From Lysinibacillus macroides (GTDB lineage: Bacteria > Bacillota > Bacilli > Bacillales_A > Planococcaceae): 35,185 bases of DNA. The stretch covers positions 17,917 through 53,101 of the forward strand of contig NZ_LGCI01000009.1 in the NCBI RefSeq assembly GCF_001281525.1, given 5' to 3'. A program made the translations under genes and the position numbers. Shown piece by piece: positions 7,999 through 17,681 of the stretch. The notes beneath the pieces are model-generated. The model was not told the origin of the DNA, made no database searches, and saw nothing but the letters and a program-made list of their open reading frames with translations. Every line of letters starts with the position of its first letter. Position 1 is the first letter of the stretch.

Positions 7999-8391
7999 TT
8001 AGATGGTTGGATTCGTTTTACGTACAGCATCAATCCTAGAGCAAGCAATCATGATAGGTACAGTTCTGCCTCTATTGACTTGAAGAAAGTGTACACAGTA
8101 ATTTTGCAAATCAAGGTGGGCAAAATAAACATTTGAAAAGTTATGACCATTGGAGAGGTAGACATCCACTAAAGTTCCTGGTTTCAAATCCTTTAAGTGC
8201 AGACAAACACAGCTATTACAATGTGTTCCTCCTTCTTTGCCAGGGCTGTTATAATATTTGAGGTTAGCTAAATCTTCTTCGAGCATATCGTGACTTAAGC
8301 AATAACTTTTAGATACACAAGGGCATTTCGCAAATTTATGATAGTTATTAAACTCCCAATTTAGGCGTGTCAAAGACCGATTTTCATTCAT
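7999..8391 (-). CDS. Cysteine-rich protein of unknown function
   Basis: I do not recognise this 130-aa protein. It has Cys23-x-Cys25, Cys31 and a cluster H57-C58-x2-C61-x-C63 suggestive of a metal site, plus Cys97 and Cys115. The second half (GTLVDVYLSNGHNFSNVYF, then IMIACSRIDAV) alternates hydrophobic residues as in a small beta barrel of SH3- or LSM-like type. No signal peptide or membrane segment is visible. A clear AAAGGAGCG lies about 10 nt before the ATG, so it is very probably a real gene. It stands alone between the SUKH pseudogene and the transporter terminator. A spore-coat or other late-sporulation role would fit the Cys content, but nothing here proves it. Confidence 0.65.
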   Translation of the reverse strand: MNENRSLTRLNWEFNNYHKFAKCPCVSKSYCLSHDMLEEDLANLKYYNSPGKEGGTHCNSCVCLHLKDLKPGTLVDVYLSNGHNFSNVYFAHLDLQNYCVHFLQVNRGRTVPIMIACSRIDAVRKTNPTI

Positions 8392-8483
8392 TCTTTCTGC
8401 GCTCCTTTACCTAGTTACTCGTCATCACTTCTAATCTATGTAAAAGTGCAGGCTAGAGCTAGTAATATGTCCATTCGTCTGTA

Positions 8484-8521
8484 GCATAAAAAAAACTAGA
8501 CTCATCAAAGTAGAGTCTAGT
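8484..8521 (-). terminator. Terminator of the BASS transporter gene
   Basis: On the minus strand ACTAGACTC (from 8521) pairs with GAGTCTAGT (ending at 8495), followed by a run of eight or more T. It sits 33 bp after the transporter stop codon. Confidence 0.85.
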
Positions 8522-8553
8522 CTGATCACTTATGAAAAGTGTTTTTATCGTTG

Positions 8554-9489
8554 TTATTTCATACGCTCCGCTTTGCGTGCCCAATATGTAGCCAGTAATG
8601 CGCCTGAAATATTGTGCCAGAAACTGAAAATCGCACTTGGCACAGCTGCTAATGGGCTGAAATGTGCCGTAGCCAGAGCAGCACCAAGTCCTGAATTTTG
8701 CATACCCACTTCGATGGCCATTGCTTTTTGATCCTGATAGGTTAGCTTAAACATTTTGCCAATTAAAAAGCCTAGTAAATAACCAAGACTATTATGTAAA
8801 ATAACAACACCGAAAATTAATAATCCAGATTCCATAATTCGATCTTTACTTGTTGAAACAACTGCTGCAACAATTAGTACAATTGCAAAAACAGAAACAA
8901 GTGGCATTAAATCGGCACTTTTCTTTACCTGTTCTTTTAAGAATAGTTGAACAATAAACCCTAAAATAATGGGAATAAGGACAATTTGAATAACGGATAT
9001 AAACATATCTTTCGCAGACACTTCCATCCACTCACTTGCAAGCAAATAAATAAGGGCTGGTGTTACAATAGGTGCAAGTAGGGTAGATACAGATGTAATG
9101 GCTACCGACAGTGCAATATTTCCTTTTGCCAAAAATGTCATAACATTTGATGCAGTGCCACCCGGACAGCAGCCAACTAAAATAACACCAATTGCAATTT
9201 CTGGTTCTAGTCGCAAGCCTTTTGCTAAAGCAAAGGCAAGAAGCGGCATGACCATAAACTGAGATAATACACCAACTAAGACTTTTAACGGATGTTTTCC
9301 AACCTCTTTAAAATCCTTCGCTGAAATTGTCATCCCCATCCCAAACATAATGATGCCCAGTAAAATTGAAATATACGGTGCAATCCATGTAAATTGTTCG
9401 GGAAAGAAAAATGCAAATGCTGCAAATACCAATACCCATACAGCAAAGGTTTTGCTAGCAAACTGACTAATTTTAATTAATAAATTCAA
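8554..9489 (-). CDS. Bile acid:sodium symporter (BASS) family transporter
   Basis: A strongly hydrophobic protein of about 311 aa with nine or ten membrane segments. [19 protein letters not shown], followed by [15 protein letters not shown], is the first sodium-site crossover region of the BASS family. [14 protein letters not shown] near residue 255 is the second. Members co-transport sodium with organic acids such as bile acids, pantoate or keto acids, and the substrate here is not known. B. subtilis YocS has this architecture. The longest frame begins at an ATG at 9522, but GGAGGTGG lies inside it and fits a TTG start at 9489 ([10 protein letters not shown]), which I prefer. A terminator follows. 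It is a single gene upstream of the Cys-rich gene and in the same orientation. Confidence 0.88.
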   Translation of the reverse strand: MNLLIKISQFASKTFAVWVLVFAAFAFFFPEQFTWIAPYISILLGIIMFGMGMTISAKDFKEVGKHPLKVLVGVLSQFMVMPLLAFALAKGLRLEPEIAIGVILVGCCPGGTASNVMTFLAKGNIALSVAITSVSTLLAPIVTPALIYLLASEWMEVSAKDMFISVIQIVLIPIILGFIVQLFLKEQVKKSADLMPLVSVFAIVLIVAAVVSTSKDRIMESGLLIFGVVILHNSLGYLLGFLIGKMFKLTYQDQKAMAIEVGMQNSGLGAALATAHFSPLAAVPSAIFSFWHNISGALLATYWARKAERMK

Positions 9490-9564
9490 GTCATTTCCAC
9501 CTCCATTCAAGAATAATACCATAAAATCCAGCGAATGTTCAGATTTTTTTGAACATGTCTATTA

Positions 9565-9618
9565 AAAAATTGAGAGATAGACCACTAATAAAGAAAAATA
9601 TATCAGTTATCTATCTCT
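9565..9618 (-). terminator. Terminator of the AraC-GNAT operon
   Basis: On the minus strand AGAGATAGA (from 9618) pairs with TCTATCTCT (ending at 9573) around a long loop, followed by CAATTTTTT. It lies 12 bp after the acetyltransferase stop. Confidence 0.65.
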
Positions 9619-9629
9619 TATAGGCTTAT

Positions 9630-10196
9630 CTATTGGTAATCCTCTATTAATAAAGCATATATTTCTAAGTCAACAACACCTTTACCTGACCAAATAGCTG
9701 CTTGACGCAACAGTCCTTCTTTTGAAAATCCATTTTTTACAAGAACCTTTTTAGATGCCTCATTTAATGGCATCACCTCCGCCTGAATGCGATTAATGTG
9801 GACTTCCTCTAATAAAAACTTTACAACGGCTGCTACTGCCTCTGTCGCAATGCCTTTTCCCCAAGAATCCTCCGCTAAATAGTAACCAATTGTCACCATA
9901 TTGATTTTTTGCTGAAAGTCCATTGCTTCAATAATGCCCACCAATTTTTCATGCTGAGATTTTTCAAAAATACCCCATTTTATTCTACTTTTTTTATGAT
10001 AATCTCTGTCAAAGTGGCCAATCATTTTTTGTACAGTTTGGCGATTGTGCTTTGGGATAATTCCACAAAATTCAAAGACTTTATCGTTATCATAAATAGC
10101 AAATAGCTCTTGTACATGACATTCTTCAATTTTTTTAAGCTCTAAATGTGCTGAGCTTAAAGTAGGGAATTGGTGAAATACTTTTTCAATATTCAT
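9630..10196 (-). CDS. GNAT acetyltransferase, RimJ/RimL type
   Basis: This 188-aa protein has the RimJ/RimL layout. LSSAHLELKKIEECHVQELF is the first strand and helix, and IGYYLAEDSWGKGIATEAV is motif A, where the Q/RxxGxG/A acetyl-CoA loop reads WGKGIA. NRIQAEVMPLNEASKKVLVKNGF is motif B. Such enzymes acetylate N-terminal amines of proteins or small amines; the substrate is unknown. The gene begins 13 bp after the AraC-type regulator on the same strand, with AAAGGAGC before its ATG, so the two form an operon and the regulator may control it. Confidence 0.88.
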   Translation of the reverse strand: MNIEKVFHQFPTLSSAHLELKKIEECHVQELFAIYDNDKVFEFCGIIPKHNRQTVQKMIGHFDRDYHKKSRIKWGIFEKSQHEKLVGIIEAMDFQQKINMVTIGYYLAEDSWGKGIATEAVAAVVKFLLEEVHINRIQAEVMPLNEASKKVLVKNGFSKEGLLRQAAIWSGKGVVDLEIYALLIEDYQ

Positions 10197-10209
10197 TGTT
10201 ATTGCTCCT

Positions 10210-11079
10210 TTAGTATTCTTTAATAGGGATATAAATTTTCATTTTCATATCGTGCGGGTAGATAGAATGCATAACATCTGTTATCTCAAAATCAGGGCCT
10301 GTATCGCGCTCATAATTCGAATTGGGTAGCCACACGCCATAAATATAACGTCTTGTATTTTGAATACCTTTTGCTGTGCTATTTACTGTAAATTCTGCAT
10401 ATTTACCAGCAGGAATTTCAAGGTTGAAAAAGCCTGCTGCTAAATTTTCCTCAAAGGTATGAACCTCCTCGCCTACAATAAAGGAGAATTCACCATTTTC
10501 CTGAAAGTTCGTTGAAATACCATAGGCCATGTTAGGCGCAGCTTTATGTGAGAGTTGTTCATAATATTGATTTTGTCCAAAGTCCAAATAAAAGCCTAAG
10601 ATATCATTGTAATACTGCTCGTCCTGCAAGAATGTTTCGTAGATATAGCCTGTAATTTTCTTGCTTGGCAAGTGAATAATTGCAGGTTTTTGCATTGGGA
10701 GTGCTCCTTCCATTTTATAGTCCAAAAAGTTTATTTTGGCTTGCAGTAGGGTGAAGTTAGCTCTTTTACGGTATTTCGCTGGCGTGATCCCCATATATTG
10801 CACAAATGCCCGTGTAAATGCCTCTTGAGAACCATATTGAAAGCGAATGGCAATTTCTAATATATTGTGAGCTGTTGTCGCTAATAGGACTGCTGCTTCT
10901 GACAGCCTTCGCTTGCGAATATATTGTTGCACAGAAAAGCCTGTAATTGCTTGAAAAAGTCGTTGAAAATGAAAAGCGGAAAAATAAGACTGCGCAGCAA
11001 TATGTGTAATCGTTAATTTATCCTCGAGGTGCTCCTCGATATAGTCGATTGCATGTTGAATTCGCTCAAAATAATCCAT
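10210..11079 (-). CDS. AraC-family regulator with GyrI-like ligand-binding domain
   Basis: The 289-aa protein has two AraC-type helix-turn-helix units at residues 1-105: LTITHIAAQSYFSAFHFQRLF is the first recognition region, and ILEIAIRFQYGSQEAFTRAF with MGITPAKYRK the second. A GyrI-like/effector-binding domain fills about 125-289 (HLPSKKITGYIYET, then IPAGKYAEFTVNS, then FEITDVMHSIYP). This order, HTH first, is that of the MarA/Rob-like group that senses amphipathic or cationic compounds and activates export or modification genes. It is the first gene of an operon with the acetyltransferase downstream, which is therefore its most likely target. Confidence 0.9.
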   Translation of the reverse strand: MDYFERIQHAIDYIEEHLEDKLTITHIAAQSYFSAFHFQRLFQAITGFSVQQYIRKRRLSEAAVLLATTAHNILEIAIRFQYGSQEAFTRAFVQYMGITPAKYRKRANFTLLQAKINFLDYKMEGALPMQKPAIIHLPSKKITGYIYETFLQDEQYYNDILGFYLDFGQNQYYEQLSHKAAPNMAYGISTNFQENGEFSFIVGEEVHTFEENLAAGFFNLEIPAGKYAEFTVNSTAKGIQNTRRYIYGVWLPNSNYERDTGPDFEITDVMHSIYPHDMKMKIYIPIKEY

Positions 11080-11210
11080 ACCCTCATCCTTTCTACATTC
11101 AATGGTAATGATAAAATGAAAATGTTTTTTGATAATCTATGCTAATTTATATGTACAAATATTAAATCAATAAAAATGGTACTAAACAATGATATCGAAA
11201 ATTAATAAAT

Positions 11211-11246
11211 AATGACCAGTACTCCTGCAAAGAGTCTGGTCATTTT
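11211..11246. terminator. Hairpin at the end of the gerC relic
   Basis: AATGACCAG (11211-11219) pairs with CTGGTCATT (11236-11244), with an extra CTC/GAG inside, and TTTT follows on the + strand. The ancestral stop codon of the gerC relic (TGA at 11240-11242 on the minus strand) lies inside the stem. The flanking gap up to 11080 shows nothing else. Confidence 0.65.
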
Positions 11247-12436
11247 ATGTCTTCCGATAATTTTGAGCTTGTCGCTGTACCAAAGCCTTTTGTTTTTACA
11301 GATACTTCGAGATCAACAGCTATTTCAGGAAAAATGGTTGCCCAATCCTTTTTAATTTGATTCCATGCTTTGTAATTCTGTCGATAAAGCACTTTATCAA
11401 ATTTTAAAAGATCAGCTCAGTACGTTTTTTGAATGGTGTGAAGTGTTCGCACTAATCTTTCTCGAATAACTTTGCTCGTTTCTTGATTTAAAGCATCAAT
11501 TGTTTCAGATTTTGTTACGTCCAGATGACAGCTTATTTCAGCTATATTTTGCTCAATATCAAGCTCTATACGGATGGATGGACGATTATTTTGTATATGA
11601 CCAGTAATTTTTGTTGAGGCATGCAAAATTTTAGTGGCTATTTTGCCTTGTCCAGGACAGGAAATGGTTTCAAATGTACTGTTAATATTATTATTTAACA
11701 AATTATAATCTCTGCTTTCTTCTTCTGATAAAAAGCCAATAAGCCGATAGTTTTTTAAAATAGCCAGCCCGTTATACTGTAATTGTGCAGGGCTCTCAGT
11801 TTGTTCTACATTTGAGCTATACCTTCCTTTATCAGCATTCCCATAGATTTTAATGGAGGGTAAGATGGCGCTATGATCGGTACTAGTTAAATCATTCACT
11901 AAATGATCTAATGTCACAGATTCAGTAGCACCCCACATATCCTCAGAATCCTTTAAGGATTTGATAATTTTACTGGCAGGTATATCTTCTAATGGTGTTA
12001 AAATACTCAAAACCTCTTGGGCAGTAGCTTGATGGGCAATTATAATATGAATATCATTTCTACCCTCAGCATCTCTTTGGAATAAGTCAAAAACGCTGTT
12101 CATCCCTTCTTCAGCCAGCTTTTCACCAATAATTATCACTTGAGCATGAGCATAGTAGGGCTTCCTTGGTGTCAATGTTGTTAACTTACGGATAGCTTCA
12201 AGTAACGTTTTTCCTTTTGCGTGATAGGTAAACACAGGCGCTTGATTACTTATAGCTTTATTCGATGCTACTTGGCTAGGGTTCACAATTTGAACGGACA
12301 CTTCTAGTAGCTCGTCCGTTTTATCTATTCCAACAGCAGTAACAATGGCTAACTCATTTAGCTCTCGTTTATTCCAACAACCGCTTAATAAAAAAATAAT
12401 GCATATGAATAAGATAAAAGGCAATGTATGCCGGAT
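11240..12436 (-). pseudogene. gerC: Ger(x)C-type germinant-receptor lipoprotein, broken by one TGA
   Basis: The protein has a lipoprotein signal (HTLPFILFICIIFLLSGC with the lipobox LLSGC), then NKRELNELAIVTAVGIDKT, the typical Ger(x)C opening. It continues through LTPRKPYYAHAQVIIIGE and GLAILKNYRLIGFLSEEE. The frame stops at TGA (11417-11419) after HTIQKTY. The same frame continues for 58 more codons (ADLLKFDKVLYRQNYKAWNQ, then DWATIFPEIAVDLEVSVK) to a stop at 11240; that is the usual Ger(x)C C-terminus. The start is odd too. AGGAGG at 12445-12450 is 8 nt from an in-frame ATC (12434-12436), while a GTG abuts the SD and the next ATG is far upstream (12508). No A or B receptor subunit is adjacent, so this is an orphan C subunit, probably non-functional. 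Confidence 0.85.
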
Positions 12437-12515
12437 AGTAAGCACCTCCTCTATGAAGGATAAGCAAATAATAAGTAAAATAATCAGCAGGAAATATGGA
12501 GGAAACATAATAAAG

Positions 12516-12540
12516 GGGCTACTGTTTTAAACAGCAGCCC
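12516..12540 (-). terminator. Candidate terminator downstream of the DUF4132 gene
   Basis: GGGCTACTGTTT and AAACAGCAGCCC face each other with one mismatch and a minimal loop. On the minus strand CTTTATT follows, a weak T-run. It is the nearest hairpin of this strength after the large gene's stop and before the gerC relic. Confidence 0.4.
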
Positions 12541-12558
12541 TAGTAACAAATCTAGGAG

Positions 12559-12598
12559 GTGTAAGGCTAATTAGCTTTACACTATTATTGTATACAAT
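12559..12598. promoter_or_regulatory. Two adjacent palindromes between the DUF4132 gene and gerC
   Basis: A 24-bp palindrome centred between 12570 and 12571 has GCTAATTAGC as its perfect core and one G/T mismatch further out. Four bp later comes the perfect 12-bp palindrome ATTGTATACAAT (12587-12598). Neither has a T-run. They are upstream of the gerC relic on its coding strand and could be operators. Confidence 0.35.
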
Positions 12599-12707
12599 AT
12601 TGATATTTTGAAATAGTTAATTGCCTGGGTAATAGAAAGAAAATTAAAACTATTTCTGTTTTCAGATGTAAGCTCAGCAGTGAATGGAGAAGGGGAGTGT
12701 ACCTTAT

Positions 12708-15700
12708 TTACTGCACAATCCACTGCAAAATAGAAGGATCTTTGATTTTATTATCCTCGCTAAGCATCACAATTTTTGACATAATTTCTGCTGTGCGTGG
12801 ATCTTCATCGGCAAATGGTAAGAAAATGCGTCCACGATGCTGCGATTGGACAGCTAAAATTGGAATCATTGTGCCACCTACTTTATGGACAGTACCGCTT
12901 CCTAAATGGACATTGTAGCGTGCAAGTGATCCTTCAATCAACACATATTGCTTTTCAACCGAAACCTGTGTTAGCTTTAACATTTGTGTTAATTCTCTTA
13001 CAATAGCTGCACGTGTTTCAATTGTTGAGAAGCTTGCCTCAGGATCCACGCCACCAATATGTGCAACACTCACCACTAAATCAACATCGCGCATTGCCTC
13101 AGAGAAAATAAGTGGTGGTACATCTTGTAACGGGATTGGTTGGCCTGTACGGCGATTATAGAATGCCACATATTCAATGGTTGGTGCTTCAATATCTGCT
13201 GGTGAGAACCAATCGGCCATCGCATACATTGTAACAACAATATCTTGATCATAATAAATTTTACGTAGCCCTTCATCATAGCTCGCTAACCAGCCACGTG
13301 TTTTTAAGAGGGCAATCGTTTTTTGTGGTTGAATTTGATGTCCTGCATAACGTGATGAAATATTTTTGTCGTTTTCATCCGCATTCACAACATATAATTC
13401 ACGGAATACTTGCTTAAAGGGCTGCACGATTTTTTCTATAAATACCTCGTGCTGAATTTCCGCCCATCTTTTTGCTGCATATAAATCGTATGGATGTGCA
13501 ATACGAACCTCTGCATCATCGTCAATTTTTATATTTTTAATTAGACCAATTGTTGTACCACTGACAATATAAAGTTTCTCAAGCATGGGCGCTAAAACAG
13601 GGTGGGCGAGTAGATTTTTCATTTCGCCAAAGGTAAAGATAGTCCCTTTTTCCATGGCCTCCTCAAAGGCTTTGCGTGATCTGCTTTGTTGGTCACGTAA
13701 TTGCTTGCGTACAGCTGTTATTTCCTGAACAATGGCATTCTTTTTTAAGCGTGCTGGAATTGATTTCAATGGCTTATCGCCTTTATAAATAACAAAATCT
13801 ACGATGCCTTTATCATTGGCCTGTAAATGTAATGTAATATCATCCACTTCGACGGGCTCAAAATAGTGTTGAATTGCCTCTAATTCAAAGATTTCCATAC
13901 GCCATACGAAGCGCGTAACATCATCACCTAGATTGCGTGCTAAATTTTCAATAGCAATGCGACAGGCTAAGCCTTCACTTTCTCGCCGTTGCGCGCCAAA
14001 TTGCTTGCTTTCCTGTAAAAACCCCTGAATAAACTGGTAACGTTGATAGGCATCCTTTAATGGGCTACGTTTGCTAAGTGGTATAAGACCAATACAGCGT
14101 AGCTTATCTTTATTACGCTTATCAGCAACTTCCTCCATTAATGGTTTAAGCTTTAAATAACCGAGTGCAGCATCTGCAAACATTTGGGCACGGCGATGTG
14201 TGGCACCCTCAGAAGCATATTTCGCACTATGATAGAGTTTATCAAAACGCTTTTTGCCAAGTGTATGATAGCATTCTAGTAGCCACTCCTTAGCAAAAGC
14301 ACCATCGCGGAATTCATTTGCTGTAATATTGGTATAAAGCTGAATACGGCTCATGCTCTTATCACTTAAAGTATTTGTTGTATGTGCACGGAAATACCAT
14401 GCCGCACTTTCAAGCCCTTGCCAGCCTAAATATTCACTGACAAGCGGAATATAAGCAGGCGTATACATCATGGCATTTAATAGCTCTTCCTCTGTTAGTT
14501 CATACGGCTTTAAAGCTGCTGTTAAATCATCCACTGTATCCTCAGGCGCAGGTTGACAATGCTCTAGCATACTTGAAAATACCTCACGCTTTGTATAATC
14601 ACCAGCCCATGAATAGCCACGTACTAATGTTAAGCCCTTTAATGCATGCAAAATACGGGCGAAATAGTTAACACCGACAATTGGATTTACAGCGTGATTC
14701 GCAAAATGGCTTACTTCAGTTCGCATATCACCACGGCTTAATTCGATATCGATAATGCGCTCCACTGATTTTTCATATACCTCAGCTAAAAATGGATAAC
14801 TAGTGATCAGCTGGTCGCGTTGTTTTGAATGAAACAAATCTGCTACACGATAACGATCGGCTTGTGGATTAAACATTTTTAAATAACAAGCATCAACCGG
14901 TACAAGCTTCAGGCTATGTGCTTGTGCAATCATATCATCATTTGCATATAAAATGGGTAAATAAGCAGGACCTTTCTCAGTCTCTCGATTGTACTGCTCA
15001 TGTAATGTAGTAATCGCCGCATAAAGCGAGAATAGTTGCGTAAATTGCTCGTCTGTATCTAGGTGGCGCTCGCAAATTCTCATTAATTTTTGATACAGTG
15101 GGTATGTCTCATAATTATAAGCTGACCACTCTGTCCCTATATTAATCCGCTCAAACCATTTTGCGGTGTTTGATAGCTCTTGGAAGATCTCAACAAGCGC
15201 ACTATAGACATAGTTGAACGACGCCGCATGATCGTATTCGGTATTGTAGAGTAAATCAATTATATCGCACACCTTACCGCCATGTGCCAATGTATTTATC
15301 CAATAATTGAAATCATTCATATTATCGAAATTTATCCATTTTGCAAGTATTTCTTTTGCTTCGTCTATTAATTCTTTATCCCAAGGTTCCTTGCCAGAAT
15401 AACCTTGCTTTGTAAAAAGTATGACTGTTAAACAATCAAGCTCAGTAAATTGCACATCTTCCTTCCACTGTAGCCAAACATCTGCTAAAGGATAGTTTTG
15501 AATATGTTCACCTTCTGTCCCGTATAGCGGGCTTAAATGGCTACCAAGAATGGCGTCGTAAGAACGATTATCCCATGTACGAGCCTGATATTCGTAGGCT
15601 GTATGTTCCTCAAATAGGTCTGCTAAACGCTGTAATTTTGCCTTAAGCTCTTCGCTATCAAATGATGTCAGGGTTTGTGCCGAATTTTTAATCACCACCT

Positions 15701-17579
15701 TGAGTGAGGGAATCGCATCCTTTGCGTAATTTGGCTGAAAAATATCGTAGCCACCCGCCAGCGTTTTTTTGCTTGTATCTTCTACTAAAACATTCATCAA
15801 TTCCCGTTCCCTGCTAGTAGGTTTGGCAATGCCACCCGCAATTGTGGTAATTTCCTGAATGCTTATATGATTTGCTTTTTTAAGCTCCACTAATAGCTCT
15901 AATCCGCCTAGGCGTAAATCTTGCTTTGAGTTTTTTACTAAACGTTGGGTGCTTTCGACTATTTTTGCTGTTGGCTGTGTTACAAGCACTTTGACAAGCG
16001 CCTGCTTCGTGGCTCCAGATTTTAAATAAAAAAGCTGCTCGACAGCCTCAATTTGCGCATCGTCTAAGGGCTCCTTTTTCTTTTTAATAAGCTCTAACGC
16101 TAAGTCACGAGTGCCACGCTCCTGCAAGCATTCTATTAAAAATGTATCGGCAACAGACATTTTTAATTGTTCTACCATAAAGCCCAGTAGGTTTTCACGC
16201 TGATTTGGTGTTAAAGCTTGACGATTATTATAAATTTTCATAATGTAATCATGGTCATTCCAAGCAACAGCTAACAGCATTGTACCGTTGATAATATATT
16301 CTTTCGTTAGCGTGTAATGTATCCATGAAAACGGCTTACCTTGCAGGGTATATTCTTGCTTTTTCATCAGCTCCACAATCTGTTCGAGACGTGGTATCAA
16401 AGCTTTTGGGTAATGTTTAAAATAATCAGGATGGATGGATCTATCATAAAAATGATATTTTGAATGCATATAAATAGGAAAAACATCTTGCATGGCCATT
16501 GTTAAGATATCTAAATCATCATGCGCCATAATAACATCTAAAATCTGAAAGCGTAAATAGGGCTCCAGATTTGTGGCATGAGCAAAGTATAAGGCTGATA
16601 ATATTTGATGCTTTTTCCCTTGTAATAACTGTTGTAATGCAGGTTCAATATTTTGTACATGGAGCGTAGCAATTGCCCAAAGTGCTGCATAGTTTTTAAT
16701 GGCATCCTCTGATTGTACGAGCGGCTCAATATCAGCACCGTTAGCGAGTACATCATAGGCAATATCTAGTAGTTTTTGGACGGTTTTTTTATCATCTACC
16801 ACATATTGCAGCCCTATCCATGTTTCCACTGCACGTTGTACAGCAGAAAAACGTAATAAATCATGCTCCTTTATCAGCTTTATAAAATAAATCAGCACGT
16901 GAGGCGTACCTCGATCAGCATTTTCTAAAATAGCTTGGCGTGTGCCTTCCTGGCGCTGTGCGGCGATTAGTAGCTGTCCAAGCCATTCAACAGCCTTCAT
17001 ATTATTACTGTGAACAATGCTTTGAATTAAGGAATGTGTTAATAGGGCAACATTATTCTCACCAAAAATGGCCTCCTGCACATATTGCATTGCTTCTGCA
17101 TCATCTTCCTCCAATAAATGGGCAAACTTTGCATGGACAAACTCTTGAGAGGCGATAGCATATTCTTTTTGATCACTGTAAAAATTAACAAACCCTTGAT
17201 AATAACGTGCTTGATGATAACGTACAACATCGATAACATTCGCTTCTTTATTTAATGAACCACCGGCAAGAATGGAAAGCACATTCGTAGCCTGCTCCTC
17301 TAAAGAATGGCTATGCATGGAACGGCGATACAGACCATTTTGAAAGGCATATGTTGTTTGCTTTAAGCAATAAATTTTAAGCTCCTCAGCAAACGCTTGA
17401 TCGTAAAGCTCCATCAATGCATCCAAAAGACCATTATCAAATAATTCCTCGACTGTCTTTAGCTGATGCTCCTTTATAATAGCTTTAAATTGATCTAAAT
17501 CCTCATATTGGTAAGCATAGCCTTCCTTTTTAGCTTTGTGCTCCATTGACTGTAAAAATTGCACTAATTGTTTTTTCAT
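12708..17579 (-). CDS. Very large DUF4132-family protein (1623 aa)
   Basis: The first ~1100 residues are alpha-helical and repeat-like, as in HEAT or ARM solenoids (for example LLVELKKANHISIQEITTI), with no signal peptide or membrane segment. The C-terminal third carries the signature I associate with DUF4132/MolR-type proteins: FGEMKNLLAHPVL, then HPYDLYAAKRWAE, QPFKQVFRELYVV, FSEAMRDVDLVVSVAHIG near 1490, YNVHLGSG, and the end FLPFADEDPRTAEIMSKIV. Biochemical function is unknown. The frame opens at 17669, but AAAGGAGGAG six nt before the ATG at 17579 fixes the start (MKKQLVQFLQS). The small gene 100 bp upstream on the same strand is its probable operon partner. It is the longest gene here, and a stop-free frame of this length indicates selection. 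Confidence 0.85.
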   Translation of the reverse strand: MKKQLVQFLQSMEHKAKKEGYAYQYEDLDQFKAIIKEHQLKTVEELFDNGLLDALMELYDQAFAEELKIYCLKQTTYAFQNGLYRRSMHSHSLEEQATNVLSILAGGSLNKEANVIDVVRYHQARYYQGFVNFYSDQKEYAIASQEFVHAKFAHLLEEDDAEAMQYVQEAIFGENNVALLTHSLIQSIVHSNNMKAVEWLGQLLIAAQRQEGTRQAILENADRGTPHVLIYFIKLIKEHDLLRFSAVQRAVETWIGLQYVVDDKKTVQKLLDIAYDVLANGADIEPLVQSEDAIKNYAALWAIATLHVQNIEPALQQLLQGKKHQILSALYFAHATNLEPYLRFQILDVIMAHDDLDILTMAMQDVFPIYMHSKYHFYDRSIHPDYFKHYPKALIPRLEQIVELMKKQEYTLQGKPFSWIHYTLTKEYIINGTMLLAVAWNDHDYIMKIYNNRQALTPNQRENLLGFMVEQLKMSVADTFLIECLQERGTRDLALELIKKKKEPLDDAQIEAVEQLFYLKSGATKQALVKVLVTQPTAKIVESTQRLVKNSKQDLRLGGLELLVELKKANHISIQEITTIAGGIAKPTSRERELMNVLVEDTSKKTLAGGYDIFQPNYAKDAIPSLKVVIKNSAQTLTSFDSEELKAKLQRLADLFEEHTAYEYQARTWDNRSYDAILGSHLSPLYGTEGEHIQNYPLADVWLQWKEDVQFTELDCLTVILFTKQGYSGKEPWDKELIDEAKEILAKWINFDNMNDFNYWINTLAHGGKVCDIIDLLYNTEYDHAASFNYVYSALVEIFQELSNTAKWFERINIGTEWSAYNYETYPLYQKLMRICERHLDTDEQFTQLFSLYAAITTLHEQYNRETEKGPAYLPILYANDDMIAQAHSLKLVPVDACYLKMFNPQADRYRVADLFHSKQRDQLITSYPFLAEVYEKSVERIIDIELSRGDMRTEVSHFANHAVNPIVGVNYFARILHALKGLTLVRGYSWAGDYTKREVFSSMLEHCQPAPEDTVDDLTAALKPYELTEEELLNAMMYTPAYIPLVSEYLGWQGLESAAWYFRAHTTNTLSDKSMSRIQLYTNITANEFRDGAFAKEWLLECYHTLGKKRFDKLYHSAKYASEGATHRRAQMFADAALGYLKLKPLMEEVADKRNKDKLRCIGLIPLSKRSPLKDAYQRYQFIQGFLQESKQFGAQRRESEGLACRIAIENLARNLGDDVTRFVWRMEIFELEAIQHYFEPVEVDDITLHLQANDKGIVDFVIYKGDKPLKSIPARLKKNAIVQEITAVRKQLRDQQSRSRKAFEEAMEKGTIFTFGEMKNLLAHPVLAPMLEKLYIVSGTTIGLIKNIKIDDDAEVRIAHPYDLYAAKRWAEIQHEVFIEKIVQPFKQVFRELYVVNADENDKNISSRYAGHQIQPQKTIALLKTRGWLASYDEGLRKIYYDQDIVVTMYAMADWFSPADIEAPTIEYVAFYNRRTGQPIPLQDVPPLIFSEAMRDVDLVVSVAHIGGVDPEASFSTIETRAAIVRELTQMLKLTQVSVEKQYVLIEGSLARYNVHLGSGTVHKVGGTMIPILAVQSQHRGRIFLPFADEDPRTAEIMSKIVMLSEDNKIKDPSILQWIVQ

Positions 17580-17681
17580 AGGATGCTCCTCCTTTGCTAT
17601 AAATGTTTTGATAGTATTGTTAATTTTTCGCTCTATTAACTGGAAAAGTAGCAATAGACGTTCTTTCATGGATGCTTCTTT

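Noticed and set aside
7930..8136. 68-codon + strand frame
   Set aside because: It has no ribosome site and its second half is antisense to the Cys-rich gene, which has one.
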